Shown here piece after piece: positions 35,265 to 44,440 of a DNA stretch of 64,000 bases; the stretch's first letter is position 1; each line of letters opens with the position of its first letter. Location of the stretch: the NCBI RefSeq assembly GCF_001513975.1, contig NZ_KQ947995.1:164139-228138 (forward strand). The letters run 5' to 3'. The notes beneath the pieces were generated by a model. That model made no database searches, had not been told where the DNA came from, and was given only the letters and a program-made list of their open reading frames with translations. The DNA is from Streptomyces curacoi. Lineage in GTDB: Bacteria > Actinomycetota > Actinomycetes > Streptomycetales > Streptomycetaceae. A program made the translations under genes and the position numbers.

Positions 35265-36275
35265 ATGGATGCTGTCATGAAGCCTGAACCTGTCATGGAC
35301 CCCTTCATTGAACTCGACCGTGTCGAGAAGGTCTTCGACGTCCGCAAGAAGACCGGCTTCCTCAAGCGTGAGCGGCGGCAGGTAAGGGCCGTCGACTCGA
35401 TCTCCTTCACCGTGGCGCGCGGTGAGATGGTCGGCTACATCGGCCCCAACGGCGCCGGCAAGTCGACGACGATCAAGATGCTCACCGGGATCCTGACCCC
35501 GAGCGGGGGCCGGCTGCGCGTCGCCGGGATCGACCCGTCCCGTGAGCGCACGCGCCTCGCGCACCGTATCGGGGTGGTGTTCGGGCAGCGTACGACGCTG
35601 TGGTGGGACCTGCCGCTGATCGACTCGTACAAGCTGATGCACCGCATGTACCGCATCCCGGACGGCCGTTACCGCGAGAACCTCGACCGCCTCGTCGAAC
35701 ACCTCGATCTCGGCGCGCTGCTGGACGTCCCGGTGCGGCAGCTCTCCCTCGGCCAGCGGATGCGCGGCGACATCGCGGCGGCGCTGCTGCACGATCCCGA
35801 GGTGCTCTACCTGGACGAGCCGACGATCGGGCTCGACGTCATCTCCAAGGCGAAGGTCCGGGAGTTCCTGCGGGAGTTGAACACCGAGCGCGCCACGACC
35901 GTGCTGCTGACCACCCATGACCTGCAGGACATCGAGCAGTTGTGCTCGCGGGTGATGGTCATCGACCACGGGCGGATGATGTACGACGGTCCGCTCGCCG
36001 GTCTGCACGAGGTGGGGGAGAGCGAGCGGACCCTGGTGGTCGACCTGGAGCGTGAGCTGCCGCCGATCGAGGCCGGGCCCGCGCGGGTGGTGAAGGTGGA
36101 GGGGCCGCGGCAGTGGCTGGCGTTCCCGGCGGCGGAGTCGGCGGCGGTGCTGGTGGCGCGGATCGCGGCGGAGTATCCGCTGGTGGACCTGTCGGTGCGG
36201 GAGCCGGACATCGAGGCCGTGATCGCCAAGATGTACGCGGAACAGGCCGAGCGGGCGGAGCGAGCGGTTTCGTAG
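35265..36275 (+). CDS. ABC transporter ATP-binding protein (ABC-2 exporter)
   Basis: 336 aa from the ATG at 35265; in-frame ATGs at 35277 and 35295 are alternatives. Walker A GPNGAGKSTT, signature LSLGQRMRGDIA, Walker B VLYLDEPTIGLD, H-loop TTHD. C-terminal extension of about 90 residues as in drug-exporter ATPases. GGGGAG lies 12 bases upstream, within the end of the permease gene. Confidence 0.93.
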   Translation: MDAVMKPEPVMDPFIELDRVEKVFDVRKKTGFLKRERRQVRAVDSISFTVARGEMVGYIGPNGAGKSTTIKMLTGILTPSGGRLRVAGIDPSRERTRLAHRIGVVFGQRTTLWWDLPLIDSYKLMHRMYRIPDGRYRENLDRLVEHLDLGALLDVPVRQLSLGQRMRGDIAAALLHDPEVLYLDEPTIGLDVISKAKVREFLRELNTERATTVLLTTHDLQDIEQLCSRVMVIDHGRMMYDGPLAGLHEVGESERTLVVDLERELPPIEAGPARVVKVEGPRQWLAFPAAESAAVLVARIAAEYPLVDLSVREPDIEAVIAKMYAEQAERAERAVS

Positions 36276-36308
36276 CCGCGGTGCGGGGTTGCTCGTAGGC
36301 TGCTGTAC

Positions 36309-37010
36309 ATGACCGACGATGCCCCGGAGCTTCGCGCCTCCGACGCCGATCGTGAACGAGTCGCCGAGGTCCTGCGGGACGCCCTCGCGGAGGGGCGTCT
36401 CGACATGGAGGAGTTCGGGGAACGGCTGGACGCCACGTACAAGGCGCGGACCTACGGGGAGCTGGCGCCGATCACCCGTGATCTGCCCGTCGGCGCGGTG
36501 GCCGCTCCGAAGGTCGACATGGTCAAGAAGTCCGGTGCCTTCGAGCGGAGTTGGGCGGAGCGGATCGTCGGCGGTGAGGGGTCGTCGACGTGGGCTGTCG
36601 CCGTGATGTCGGGGTTCCAGCGCAAGGGGCGGTGGACGGCGCCGAGGCGGTTCAGCTGCTTCGCCTTCTGGGGCGGCGGGGAGATCGATCTGCGGGAGGC
36701 GGACTTCGCGGACCGGGAGATCGAGATCAACTGTGTCGCGATCATGGGCGGGGTGCAGGTGATCGTGCCGCCCGGGGTCGAGGTCGTGGTGCGGGGGATC
36801 GGGATCATGGGGGGCTTCGATCACCGTGAGGAAGGGGTGCCGGGAGATCCAGGGGCGCCTCGGGTGGTGGTGACCGGGTTCGCCTTCTGGGGCGGGGTCG
36901 GGGTCGAGCGGAAGCTGACGCGGGGCCAGCGGCAGGAGCTTCGGGAGGAGCGGCGGCGGGAGAAGCTGGAGCGGCGGGAGCAGCGGCGGGAGCTGCGGGG
37001 CGAGGGCTGA
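36309..37010 (+). CDS. DUF1707 and LiaF-like C-terminal domain protein
   Basis: 233 aa. Residues 5-60 match DUF1707 (LRASDADRERVAEVLRDALA; GRLDMEEFGERLDATYKART). The C-terminal half has beta-helix-like repeats seen in LiaF/DUF2154 proteins (FAFWGGGEIDLREADF; AIMGGVQVIVPPGVEV; GFAFWGGVGVERK). A highly basic tail follows. It lacks the TM segments of true LiaF. May sense envelope stress; inference only. Confidence 0.82.
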   Translation: MTDDAPELRASDADRERVAEVLRDALAEGRLDMEEFGERLDATYKARTYGELAPITRDLPVGAVAAPKVDMVKKSGAFERSWAERIVGGEGSSTWAVAVMSGFQRKGRWTAPRRFSCFAFWGGGEIDLREADFADREIEINCVAIMGGVQVIVPPGVEVVVRGIGIMGGFDHREEGVPGDPGAPRVVVTGFAFWGGVGVERKLTRGQRQELREERRREKLERREQRRELRGEG

Positions 37011-37080
37011 GCGGTGCGTTGCGGGGTTGCCCGGCGTCTGGGCTGAGGCGGGGGCGTCGCGCGGCCCGGCGCTGCGGGGT

Positions 37081-37118
37081 GCCTCCCCCGAGCTCTTCGA
37101 GCAGGGGGTACCCCCAGC
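37081..37118. repeat. Palindromic intergenic repeat of Streptomyces type
   Basis: CCCCCGAGCTCTTCGAGCAGGGGG followed at once by GGGTACCCCC is an interspersed palindrome often seen between Streptomyces genes. Lies at the convergent end of the DUF1707 gene and the GDSL hydrolase gene; may act as a terminator. Confidence 0.55.
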
Positions 37119-37169
37119 GCCCACCCGTGCCGCCCCAGCGGCACGACTGCCCGCAGCTGGGCGGGTTCG

Positions 37170-38507
37170 CTACAGCTCCGCCGGGGCCGCGCCCTTCAGG
37201 TCCTGGAGGTTGAAGGCCTCCGCCATGCGCTCGTAGCCCTTGTCGCTGGGGTGGAGGTGGTCGCCCGAGTCGTAGTCGGGGCGGAACTTGCGGGGGTTGT
37301 ACGGGTCCCGGACCGCCTTGTCGAAGTCGACCACCGCGTCGAAGACCCGGCCCGCCCGGATCTCGGCGTTGATCTGCTGGCGGACGCCTTCGCGGGCCTC
37401 CGTGTAGCCGCGGTGGCCCTGGAAGGGCATCAGGGTCGCGCCTATGACCTTCAGGCCGCGGGCGTGGGCCTGGCGGACCAGGGTGCGCAGGCCGTCGAGG
37501 ATGCGGTTCGGGTCGGCGAGGTTGGGGTTGCGCAGGATGTCGTTGACGCCGAGGTCGATGACGACGACCTTGACGTTCGTACGGGAGAGGACGTCGCGGT
37601 GGAAGCGGCTGATGCCGGCCTCGTTGTTCGCGGGGCGCCCGGCGCCGCTGGCGAGGATCTGGTTGCCGCTGATGCCCTGGTTGGCCACGCTGTAGCGCGG
37701 CACGTCCTGGCCGGAGGCGACCGCCGCGCGCAGCCGGCGCGAAAGGACGTCCGTCCACCGGCGGTTGGTGTTCTCGGTGGAGGTGATGCCGTCGGTCAGC
37801 GAGTCGCCGAAGACCACGACGGTGCCGTCGGACTCGTTGCTGAGCACGTCCAGCGCCGTCAGGTAGCGCCAGTACTCGACCTGCCCGGTGTACGCCACGC
37901 CGGTCGCGTCCTCGGTGACGTCGCCCTCGGCGACGTAGCTGGTCTGGCGGGCGTGCGGGTGGTAGGTCACCGGGCCGGACCGCGTGGGGGAGTAGGTGGT
38001 GACCAGGACGTCGGTGTCCGCCGGGATCGCGAGGCGCACGGCGTCGCTCAGCACCTGCTGTCCCGGCGGGATGACGACCGTGGTGTTGCCGCCGAAGGTC
38101 AGCCTCCGCATGGTGTCCGCGATCGCCGCCGCGGTCCCGGTGCCGGCGGCCACGGCGATCGACGCGTGCGTGATCGTCAGCGCCGACCGGCCGTAGAGGT
38201 TGGACAGTGTGACCCGGGCACTCGTACCGCCGACACTCGTGTGGACGACGTTGCGCACCGAGCGCCCCGCCATGCCCTCCAGCTCGGTGCCGGGCTCGGC
38301 GCCGACGGGGGAGGCGGACCACGCCCCGACCCAGATGCCGGTGGAGGCGGGCGCGGCGGGGTTGCGCGGGGCGCCTTCCTGGGCGGTGACGTTCTTGCTG
38401 GTGGCACTGCTGTCGTCGGAGGCGAATCCGACGTAGATGGCGGCGGAAACCGCCACGATCAGGGCGATGATCGCAGAAAGCAGGGCATAACCGTTACGCC
38501 TGGTCAT
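37170..38507 (-). CDS. Secreted SGNH/GDSL-type hydrolase
   Basis: 445 aa. N-terminal membrane anchor or signal (ALLSAIIALIVAVSAAIYVGF). Catalytic Ser in VVFGDSLTDG (block I), Gly in NQGISGNQIL (block II), Asn in DLGVNDILRN (block III), and Asp/His in DHLHPSDKGY (block V). Such enzymes deacylate sugars, lipids or peptidoglycan at the cell surface. A beta-sandwich domain precedes the hydrolase domain (VWVGAW-like start, TYSPTRSGPVTYH). Substrate unknown. Confidence 0.9.
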   Translation of the reverse strand: MTRRNGYALLSAIIALIVAVSAAIYVGFASDDSSATSKNVTAQEGAPRNPAAPASTGIWVGAWSASPVGAEPGTELEGMAGRSVRNVVHTSVGGTSARVTLSNLYGRSALTITHASIAVAAGTGTAAAIADTMRRLTFGGNTTVVIPPGQQVLSDAVRLAIPADTDVLVTTYSPTRSGPVTYHPHARQTSYVAEGDVTEDATGVAYTGQVEYWRYLTALDVLSNESDGTVVVFGDSLTDGITSTENTNRRWTDVLSRRLRAAVASGQDVPRYSVANQGISGNQILASGAGRPANNEAGISRFHRDVLSRTNVKVVVIDLGVNDILRNPNLADPNRILDGLRTLVRQAHARGLKVIGATLMPFQGHRGYTEAREGVRQQINAEIRAGRVFDAVVDFDKAVRDPYNPRKFRPDYDSGDHLHPSDKGYERMAEAFNLQDLKGAAPAEL

Positions 38508-38737
38508 GCGGTGCGAGTCTCCTCGGGCGGATGGGAGCCCGAGGCTCCGATGTGATCACCTCATGATGCGTCATAAGGCAGAGGGGAGTTGCACGGACCC
38601 CCCATTGGGCCGCCGGAGTTCATCCGGACTTCGCCATCGACCTCCCCCCATCGGACAGACGCCGGGAACTCCTGATTCGTTCCAGGAGTCGGTCAGGAAG
38701 GGACAATGTGTTCGGGGGATCGTGGACGGTGGAGCGT

Positions 38738-40105
38738 ATGGAACGTACGAATCCGGATGAAACGGGAACACGTGGCGTAGAGGAGCATGCCCGGCCGGAT
38801 GGCGCCGGTAACCGGCGTGTCCCCGCCTCGGCCGTACGGGCGATGACGACGTTCACCGCCGCCGACGAGGAGAAGCAGCGCGGCGTACGGCGGATGAAGC
38901 TCACCGCGACCGGGCTGCTGCTGTTCGTGGCGCTGGTGTACGTCCTCGCCAAGGTGGCCTCGCACCAGGGCGCCGGAACCTGGGCGGACTACGTCGCCGC
39001 GGCCGCCGAGGCCGGCATGGTCGGCGCGCTCGCCGACTGGTTCGCGGTCACGGCCCTCTTCCGCCACCCCCTGGGCATCCCCATCCCGCACACCGCGATC
39101 ATCCCCAACAAGAAGGACCAGCTGGGGATCTCCCTGGGCGAGTTCGTCGGCGAGAACTTCCTCTCCGAGGACGTCGTACGACAGCGCCTGCGCACCGTCG
39201 GCATCGGCAGCCGGCTGGGCGCCTGGCTGGCGGAACCCGAGCACGCGGACCGTGTCACGGCCGAGCTGGCGACGGCGCTCAGGGGCGCCCTGAGGGTGCT
39301 GCGCGACTCCGACGTCCAGGCGGTGGTCGGCGAGGCGATCACCCGCCGCGCCGACGCCCGCGAGATCGCGCCCGGCGTCGGCAAGATGCTGGAGGGCATC
39401 GTCGCCGACGGCGGCCACAAACGGGCCGTCGACCTGATCGTGGCCAAGGCGCACGACTGGCTGGTGCTGCACGGCGACGACGTGATGGACGCCGTGCAGG
39501 GCGGCGCGCCCGGCTGGACGCCGAAGTTCGTGGACCGCAAGGTCGGCGAGCGGGTCTACAAGGAACTGCTCCGCTTCTGCGTCGAGATGCGCGACATGCC
39601 CTCCCACCCGGCGCGCGGCGCCCTCGACCGGTTCCTCATCGACTTCGCCTCCGATCTGCAGTCCGACACCGACACCCGCGCGCGGGTCGAACGCTGGAAG
39701 GGCGAGGTGCTGGCCCGCGGCGAGGTCCAGGACCTGATCGCGTCCGCCTGGACCGCCGTCCGCGCCATGATCGTGTCGGCCGCCGAGGACGAGCGCAGCG
39801 AGCTGCGCCTGCGGGTGCGGGCCTCCCTGCTGTCCCTGGGTGCCCGGATGGCCGCCGAGCCCTCGATGCAGAACAAGGTGGACCGCTGGGTCGAGGACGC
39901 GGCGGTGCACGTCGTCACGACGTACCGCAAGGAGATCACCTCCCTGATCACGGACACCGTGGCGAGCTGGGACGCAGGCCACACGACCCGGAAGATCGAG
40001 GCGCACATCGGGCGCGACCTGCAGTTCATCCGGATCAACGGCACGGTGGTGGGCTCGCTGGCCGGGCTGGTGATCTACACCGTGTCGCGGGCGCTGGGGG
40101 CGTAG
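38738..40105 (+). CDS. DUF445 family membrane protein
   Basis: 455 aa from the ATG at 38738, with GGTGGAG upstream; an in-frame GTG at 38708 is less likely. One TM helix near the N-terminus (TGLLLFVALVYVLAKV), the family motif GALADWFAVTALFRHPLG, HTAIIPNKKDQLG, a long helical body, and a C-terminal TM segment (VVGSLAGLVIYTVSRAL). Widespread in actinobacteria; function unknown. Confidence 0.9.
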   Translation: MERTNPDETGTRGVEEHARPDGAGNRRVPASAVRAMTTFTAADEEKQRGVRRMKLTATGLLLFVALVYVLAKVASHQGAGTWADYVAAAAEAGMVGALADWFAVTALFRHPLGIPIPHTAIIPNKKDQLGISLGEFVGENFLSEDVVRQRLRTVGIGSRLGAWLAEPEHADRVTAELATALRGALRVLRDSDVQAVVGEAITRRADAREIAPGVGKMLEGIVADGGHKRAVDLIVAKAHDWLVLHGDDVMDAVQGGAPGWTPKFVDRKVGERVYKELLRFCVEMRDMPSHPARGALDRFLIDFASDLQSDTDTRARVERWKGEVLARGEVQDLIASAWTAVRAMIVSAAEDERSELRLRVRASLLSLGARMAAEPSMQNKVDRWVEDAAVHVVTTYRKEITSLITDTVASWDAGHTTRKIEAHIGRDLQFIRINGTVVGSLAGLVIYTVSRALGA

Positions 40106-40159
40106 CCCCGCCCCCCTCGGGGCACTCGACGCGGGTTCCGCTCGACGAGGAGGGAGCCC

Positions 40160-41659
40160 ATGGCCGTCGCCCAGGCCGAGACCGGCCGCACCCTGACCAC
40201 CGACATCCCGGCCCGTCTCGACCGCCTGCCGTGGTCGCGCTGGCACTGGACGATCGTGATCGGTCTCGGCACCGTGTGGATCCTCGACGGATTGGAGGTC
40301 ACGGTCGTCGGCAACATCGCCGGCCGCCTCTCCGAACCCGGCAGCGGACTGCCGATCACCTCCGGCGAGGTCACGGGCCTGGCCGCCGCGCTGTATGTGG
40401 CGGGTGCCTGCGCGGGCGCCCTGTTCTGGGGCCGCCTGACCGACGTATGGGGCCGCAAGAAGCTGTTCATGATCACGCTCGCGTTCTATCTCGGAGCCAC
40501 CGCCCTGACCGCGATCTCCTTCGAGACCTGGTGGTTCTTCCTGTTCCGCTTCCTGACCGGCTTCGGCATCGGCGGCGAGTACGCGGCCATCAACTCCGCG
40601 ATCGACGAGCTCATCCCGGCGGAGTACCGGGGCCGTGTCGACCTGATGATCAACGGCAGCTTCTGGCTGGGCGCGGTCGGCGGCTCGCTCCTGTCCATCG
40701 TCGCGCTGGACACGGCGATCCTGCCGAAGGACGTCGGCTGGCGGCTGACGTTCGCGCTGGGCGCCGTCCTCGCCCTGGTGATCCTCCTGGTCCGGCGGCA
40801 CGTCCCGGAGAGCCCGCGCTGGCTGCTGATCCACGGCCGCGACGACGAGGCGGAACGGATCGTGTCCGCCATCGAACGGCGGGTGGAGGCCGACCGGAAC
40901 GAGCCGCTGCCGCGCCCCGAGGGCGAGATCACGATCCGTCAGCGCAGGAGCGTGACGTTCCTGGAGATCGGCCGCACGGTCTTCTCGAAGTACCGCAAGC
41001 GGGCCACGCTCGGCTTCGCCCTCTTCATCGGCCAGGCGTTCCTCTACAACGCCATCACCTTCGGTTTCGGCGCGATCCTGACGGCCTTCTTCGACGTCCC
41101 GACCGGCAGCACCGGCTACTACTTCGCCGTCATTGCGCTCGGCAACTTCCTGGGCCCGCTGCTGCTCGGCAAGCTGTTCGACACGGTGGGCCGCAGGGTC
41201 ATGATCTCGTCGACGTACCTGCTCTCGGGCCTGCTGCTCTTCGGCACGGCCTGGCTGTTCGACCGGGGCGCCCTGACCGCGGCCACCCTGACGGCCTGCT
41301 GGTGCGCGGTCCTGTTCTTCGCCTCTGCGGGCGCGTCCAGTGCCTACCTCACGGTGTCCGAGGTGTTCCCGATGGAGACGCGGGCCATGTCGATCGCCTT
41401 CTTCTACGCCCTGGGCACGGCGGCCGGCGGTATCAGCGGACCGCTGCTGTTCGCCGACCTCACGGGCACGGGGAGGGTGGCCGACACTGTGCTGGCCTTC
41501 CAGATCGGGGCGTCGCTGATGTGCCTGGCGGGGCTGGTGGCCGCGGTGTTGGCGGTACGGGCCGAGAGGCGGGCGCTGGAGGACATCGCACGGCCGCTCA
41601 CGGCGGTGGGCGGGTCGCCTCGCGCCGCGGTGCGGGCGGCGCGGGCGACGGGGTCGTAG
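40160..41659 (+). CDS. MFS transporter, sugar-porter-like
   Basis: 499 aa, twelve TM helices. MFS motifs: WGRLTDVWGRKKLF (motif A), RFLTGFGIGGEYAAINS, and RRHVPESPRWLLIHGR after helix 6, as in sugar and metabolite porters. LGKLFDTVGRR marks the second half. Likely imports or exports a small organic compound with protons; substrate not determinable. Preceded by GAGGAGGGAG. Confidence 0.9.
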   Translation: MAVAQAETGRTLTTDIPARLDRLPWSRWHWTIVIGLGTVWILDGLEVTVVGNIAGRLSEPGSGLPITSGEVTGLAAALYVAGACAGALFWGRLTDVWGRKKLFMITLAFYLGATALTAISFETWWFFLFRFLTGFGIGGEYAAINSAIDELIPAEYRGRVDLMINGSFWLGAVGGSLLSIVALDTAILPKDVGWRLTFALGAVLALVILLVRRHVPESPRWLLIHGRDDEAERIVSAIERRVEADRNEPLPRPEGEITIRQRRSVTFLEIGRTVFSKYRKRATLGFALFIGQAFLYNAITFGFGAILTAFFDVPTGSTGYYFAVIALGNFLGPLLLGKLFDTVGRRVMISSTYLLSGLLLFGTAWLFDRGALTAATLTACWCAVLFFASAGASSAYLTVSEVFPMETRAMSIAFFYALGTAAGGISGPLLFADLTGTGRVADTVLAFQIGASLMCLAGLVAAVLAVRAERRALEDIARPLTAVGGSPRAAVRAARATGS

Positions 41660-41671
41660 GGAACCCGACGG

Positions 41672-41705
41672 GGTCCCGGCTCTCCCCGGGGCGGGAACCG
41701 GGACC
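41672..41705. terminator. Hairpin between convergent MFS and alginate-lyase genes
   Basis: GGTCCCGGCTC pairs with GAACCGGGACC across 12 bases, in a 69-bp convergent gap. Confidence 0.6.
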
Positions 41706-41728
41706 GGGGCGCGGGTGTCCCGCCGGTC

Positions 41729-43228
41729 CTACTGGGACGCGCGCCGGGCCCGGTCCCGGCGGCGCAGCAGGAGCAGACCGCCGGCGAGGGCGGTGACGCC
41801 CGTGGCTGCGGTCCAGCCGATGACGTCGTTCGAGCCGGTGGCGGCGAGGTCACCGTCGGCGGTGGCCGAGGCGGCTGCGGAGGGCGCCGCCGTGGCCCCC
41901 GTCTGCGGCCGGGCATCCGAGCCCGTACCGGCCGAGCCCGTACCGGCCGACGCGGCAGCCGAAGCCGACGGGTTCGGCGAACCGCCCGTGCCCTGCGCGC
42001 CCTGGGCCTTGTCCCGGGTGAACGCCAGCGTGCCGAAGCCCAGCTGGTCGTACCCACCGCTGTTGGGCCCGTAGTCCCCGCCGCCGCCCTCCGGCGCGGA
42101 CTTCGCGGCGATCCGGGTGAGGTACGACGCCGACAGGCCCCGGCGCCTGGTGTAGTGGTTGGCGATCATCGCCCAGATCGGACGGGTCATCGCCGGATCC
42201 ACGGGCGCGGCCTCGGTCACGGTCTCCGAGCCCGACCAGCCGTTGATCGCGCCCTTCTTGCGGGTGTTGGCGGTGAACGGGACGTCCCCGCCCAGCGCCC
42301 ACTTGGCGACGTACTGGGCGCCCTTGAGGAAACGGCTGTCGTCATAGCCGTACAGGTCGACGCCCTGGTTCCAGGCCATCTCGCAGAAGGTGCCCATCAG
42401 GCCGACGCCGAGCAGGGCGTGCCCCTGGTCGCGGCCGGCCTCCAGCCACTCGGCGAGTCCGTCGTCGTGCACGACGGGGATGGCGTTCCTGATCGAGCCG
42501 AGCCCCTCGCCGTGCTTGAAGTACTCGACCGCGCGGGCGACCTGGGCCCTGTCGTCGCAGAAGATGCCGGTGGCCAGGACGCAAGCCATGGCGGTGAGGT
42601 CCCAGTTGGTCCAGTAGTTGCTGACGACGGCGCCGTTGTGTCTGACCAGGAAGTCGTCGCTGAGGGAGGCGAAGACGGTGGTCAGCATCTCCTGGAACCG
42701 GCCGAGCTCGAAGTCGGGGTGATCGCGGACGAGTTCGGCGGCGTTGGCGATCTGGTAGCCGTACAGGCCGGCGGCCAGGAAGCGGTCGGCGCTGCCCTGC
42801 AGGCTCGTCAGCTTGGCCGACCAGGCGTTGAGGATCGCGACGGCGGTGTCGAGGTGGGCGCTGTCGCCGCTGACATGGCCGCGCAGGGCGTTCTGGTAGG
42901 CGGCGTGGACGTCGTTGTAGAGGGTCCGGTAGTTCTGGGGCGAGCCCGACCCCCGGTAGACGATCGCCTGCGGATTGGCCGTCCAGCCGCTCTGCGCGTG
43001 CCGGTTGGCGGTCAGCTTGGCGAACCCGGCCGTGTAGGGAGCGGCGCCGGCCTTCACCTTGGCGGCCATCCGGTCGAGGTCGGCGCGGGTGTGCAGGAGG
43101 CCGGGATGGGCGTAGGCGCCGGCCGCAGCGGCCGGAGTGGGCGTCATGGCCGCCGTACCGATACCGACGGCTCCGGCTGCCGCGCCCGCGGCCTTGAGCA
43201 TGCTCCGGCGGCTGATCTGTCGTGTCAC
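41729..43228 (-). CDS. Tat-exported alginate-lyase-like protein with LAxTG sorting signal
   Basis: 499 aa from a GTG at 43228 (GAGGAATT upstream). A twin-arginine signal (SRRSMLKAAGAAAGAVG), then an alginate-lyase/heparinase-like alpha-barrel domain (YWTNWDLTAMACVLATGIF; AWNQGVDLYGYDDSRFLKGA), a Ser/Ala/Gly linker, and a C-terminal sorting signal LAATG (461-465) with hydrophobic helix and RRRDRARR tail, as used by class E sortases. It should be a wall-anchored polysaccharide lyase acting on uronic-acid polymers; exact substrate unknown. A 17-bp repeat array lies upstream. Confidence 0.88.
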   Translation of the reverse strand: MTRQISRRSMLKAAGAAAGAVGIGTAAMTPTPAAAAGAYAHPGLLHTRADLDRMAAKVKAGAAPYTAGFAKLTANRHAQSGWTANPQAIVYRGSGSPQNYRTLYNDVHAAYQNALRGHVSGDSAHLDTAVAILNAWSAKLTSLQGSADRFLAAGLYGYQIANAAELVRDHPDFELGRFQEMLTTVFASLSDDFLVRHNGAVVSNYWTNWDLTAMACVLATGIFCDDRAQVARAVEYFKHGEGLGSIRNAIPVVHDDGLAEWLEAGRDQGHALLGVGLMGTFCEMAWNQGVDLYGYDDSRFLKGAQYVAKWALGGDVPFTANTRKKGAINGWSGSETVTEAAPVDPAMTRPIWAMIANHYTRRRGLSASYLTRIAAKSAPEGGGGDYGPNSGGYDQLGFGTLAFTRDKAQGAQGTGGSPNPSASAAASAGTGSAGTGSDARPQTGATAAPSAAASATADGDLAATGSNDVIGWTAATGVTALAGGLLLLRRRDRARRASQ

Positions 43229-43389
43229 GTCGTCAATTCCTCGCGTGCCTGCGGCTGGGGACGGTGAGGAGACGCGGGGAGACGGAGGGCGATAACAGAA
43301 AACCGTTGCGGACTCGTCCGGCGGCGTTGATCCGGGTACGCGCATGTGCTGGGCGGCGCCGGGCCCGGCGCCGTCGGCCCGGGCCCGGG

Positions 43390-43474
43390 CTTCGTACGTC
43401 GCACGGCTTCGTACGTCGCACGGCTTCGTACGTCGCACGGCTTCGTACGCCGGACGGCTGCGTACGTCGGACGG
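43390..43474. repeat. Five tandem 17-bp units
   Basis: Consensus CTTCGTACGTCGCACGG; units at 43390, 43407, 43424 (identical), 43441 and 43458 (two or three changes). Each contains CGTACG. The array lies 162-246 bases upstream of the alginate-lyase start and just past the end of the next gene. No spacers, so not CRISPR. Confidence 0.9.
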
Positions 43475-43498
43475 CTCGGCCGCGCGGGATGCGGCTTC

Positions 43499-43801
43499 TC
43501 AGCCCCGCCGGTCCGCCACCGCCCACGACGCCAGGGCCACCGCCCCCGCCACCCCGAACACGGCGGGCCAGGCGCCCACCTTCTTGGCCAGCGGGTGCGA
43601 GCCGGCGAAGGCGGCGACATACGCGGCGGTCAGCGCCCCCGCGGCCGTGCCGCCCGCCTGCTGCCGCCACTGCCGTGCGGCCGCGGCCCCCGCGACGGCC
43701 AGGACGGCCCCGCCGAGTTGCCGCTTCCTGGTCCAGCGGGCCACTCCGTAGCCGCCCACGAGCCCGCCGGCGGCGACCACCGCGCTGGGAACCTTCGCCA
43801 T
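43499..43801 (-). CDS. Small Ala/Gly-rich membrane protein
   Basis: 100 aa, ATG with GGAGGAAG upstream. Hydrophobic segments SAVVAAGGLVGGYGVARW, GGAVLAVAGAAAAR, GALTAAYVAAFAGSHPLA and VFGVAGAVALASWAVADRR suggest up to four short TM helices. No family recognised. It is divergent from hsp20. Confidence 0.7.
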   Translation of the reverse strand: MAKVPSAVVAAGGLVGGYGVARWTRKRQLGGAVLAVAGAAAARQWRQQAGGTAAGALTAAYVAAFAGSHPLAKKVGAWPAVFGVAGAVALASWAVADRRG

Positions 43802-43849
43802 GCTTCCTCCAACCGCTCGGTGAACCGGCCCGGGAACCTGAGCCCACCC

Positions 43850-43878
43850 TTGTCAATTTTTCTCCCCGGAGTTATATA
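43850..43878 (+). promoter_or_regulatory. Sigma-70-type promoter for hsp20
   Basis: TTGTCA (43850-43855) and TATATA (43873-43878) with a 17-bp spacer. The AT-rich -10 stands out in this GC-rich sequence. Lies about 50 bases upstream of the hsp20 start. Confidence 0.65.
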
Positions 43879-43929
43879 AAAACCGTAGGGCATCGCACCA
43901 GTACCGCCTGATGAGAGGAGTGACCTGTG

Positions 43930-44346
43930 ATGCTCATGCGTACCGACCCGTTCCGTGAACTCGACCGACTCACGCAGCAGGTCTTCGGCGCGGCCCGCCC
44001 CGCCGCGATGCCGATGGACGCCTACCGGTCCGGGGACGACTTCGTCGTCCACTTCGACCTCCCCGGCATCGACCCCGAGACGATCGAGCTCGACGTCGAG
44101 CGCAACGTCCTGAACGTCCGCGCCGAGCGCCGCACCCCCGCTCCCGAGGGCGCGGAGGTGCTCGTCGCCGAACGCCCCACGGGCACCTTCACCCGCCAGC
44201 TGTTCCTCGGCGACACGCTCGACACGGACCGCATCGACGCCTCCTACGAGGCCGGCGTCCTGACCCTGCGTATCCCCGTGGCCGAGCAGGCCAAGCCGCG
44301 CCGCATCCAGATCACGGGCGGAGACCGCAAGCAGCTCGACAAGTGA
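43930..44346 (+). CDS. Small heat-shock protein, Hsp20/alpha-crystallin family
   Basis: 138 aa from the ATG at 43930 (GAGGAG nine bases upstream; GTG at 43927 is possible). Opens MLMRTDPFRELDRL; the crystallin domain includes DDFVVHFDLPGIDPE, VAERPTGTFTRQLFLGD and YEAGVLTLRIPV with the GVLTLRIP hallmark. ATP-independent holdase forming oligomers in the cytoplasm, likely heat-inducible as for Streptomyces Hsp18. Confidence 0.94.
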   Translation: MLMRTDPFRELDRLTQQVFGAARPAAMPMDAYRSGDDFVVHFDLPGIDPETIELDVERNVLNVRAERRTPAPEGAEVLVAERPTGTFTRQLFLGDTLDTDRIDASYEAGVLTLRIPVAEQAKPRRIQITGGDRKQLDK

Positions 44347-44365
44347 GCTGACCGACCGCACAGAA

Positions 44366-44401
44366 GCGTCCCGCAGGCGAGCGCCAGGGCCTGCGGGACG
44401 C
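44366..44401 (+). terminator. Hairpin terminator after hsp20
   Basis: Perfect 13-base inverted repeat GCGTCCCGCAGGC / GCCTGCGGGACGC with a ten-base loop. Confidence 0.8.
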
Positions 44402-44440
44402 GGCACATCCCTGCGCGCAACCGGAGGAGGAGCCCGCGCG

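Noticed and set aside
35253..37124. 623-codon minus-strand frame opposite the ABC ATPase and DUF1707 genes
   Set aside because: Both plus-strand genes have strong family motifs; the minus frame is His/Pro/Arg shadow sequence.
38693..40834. 713-codon minus-strand frame opposite DUF445 and MFS genes
   Set aside because: Spans two well-supported genes and lacks any protein-like pattern.
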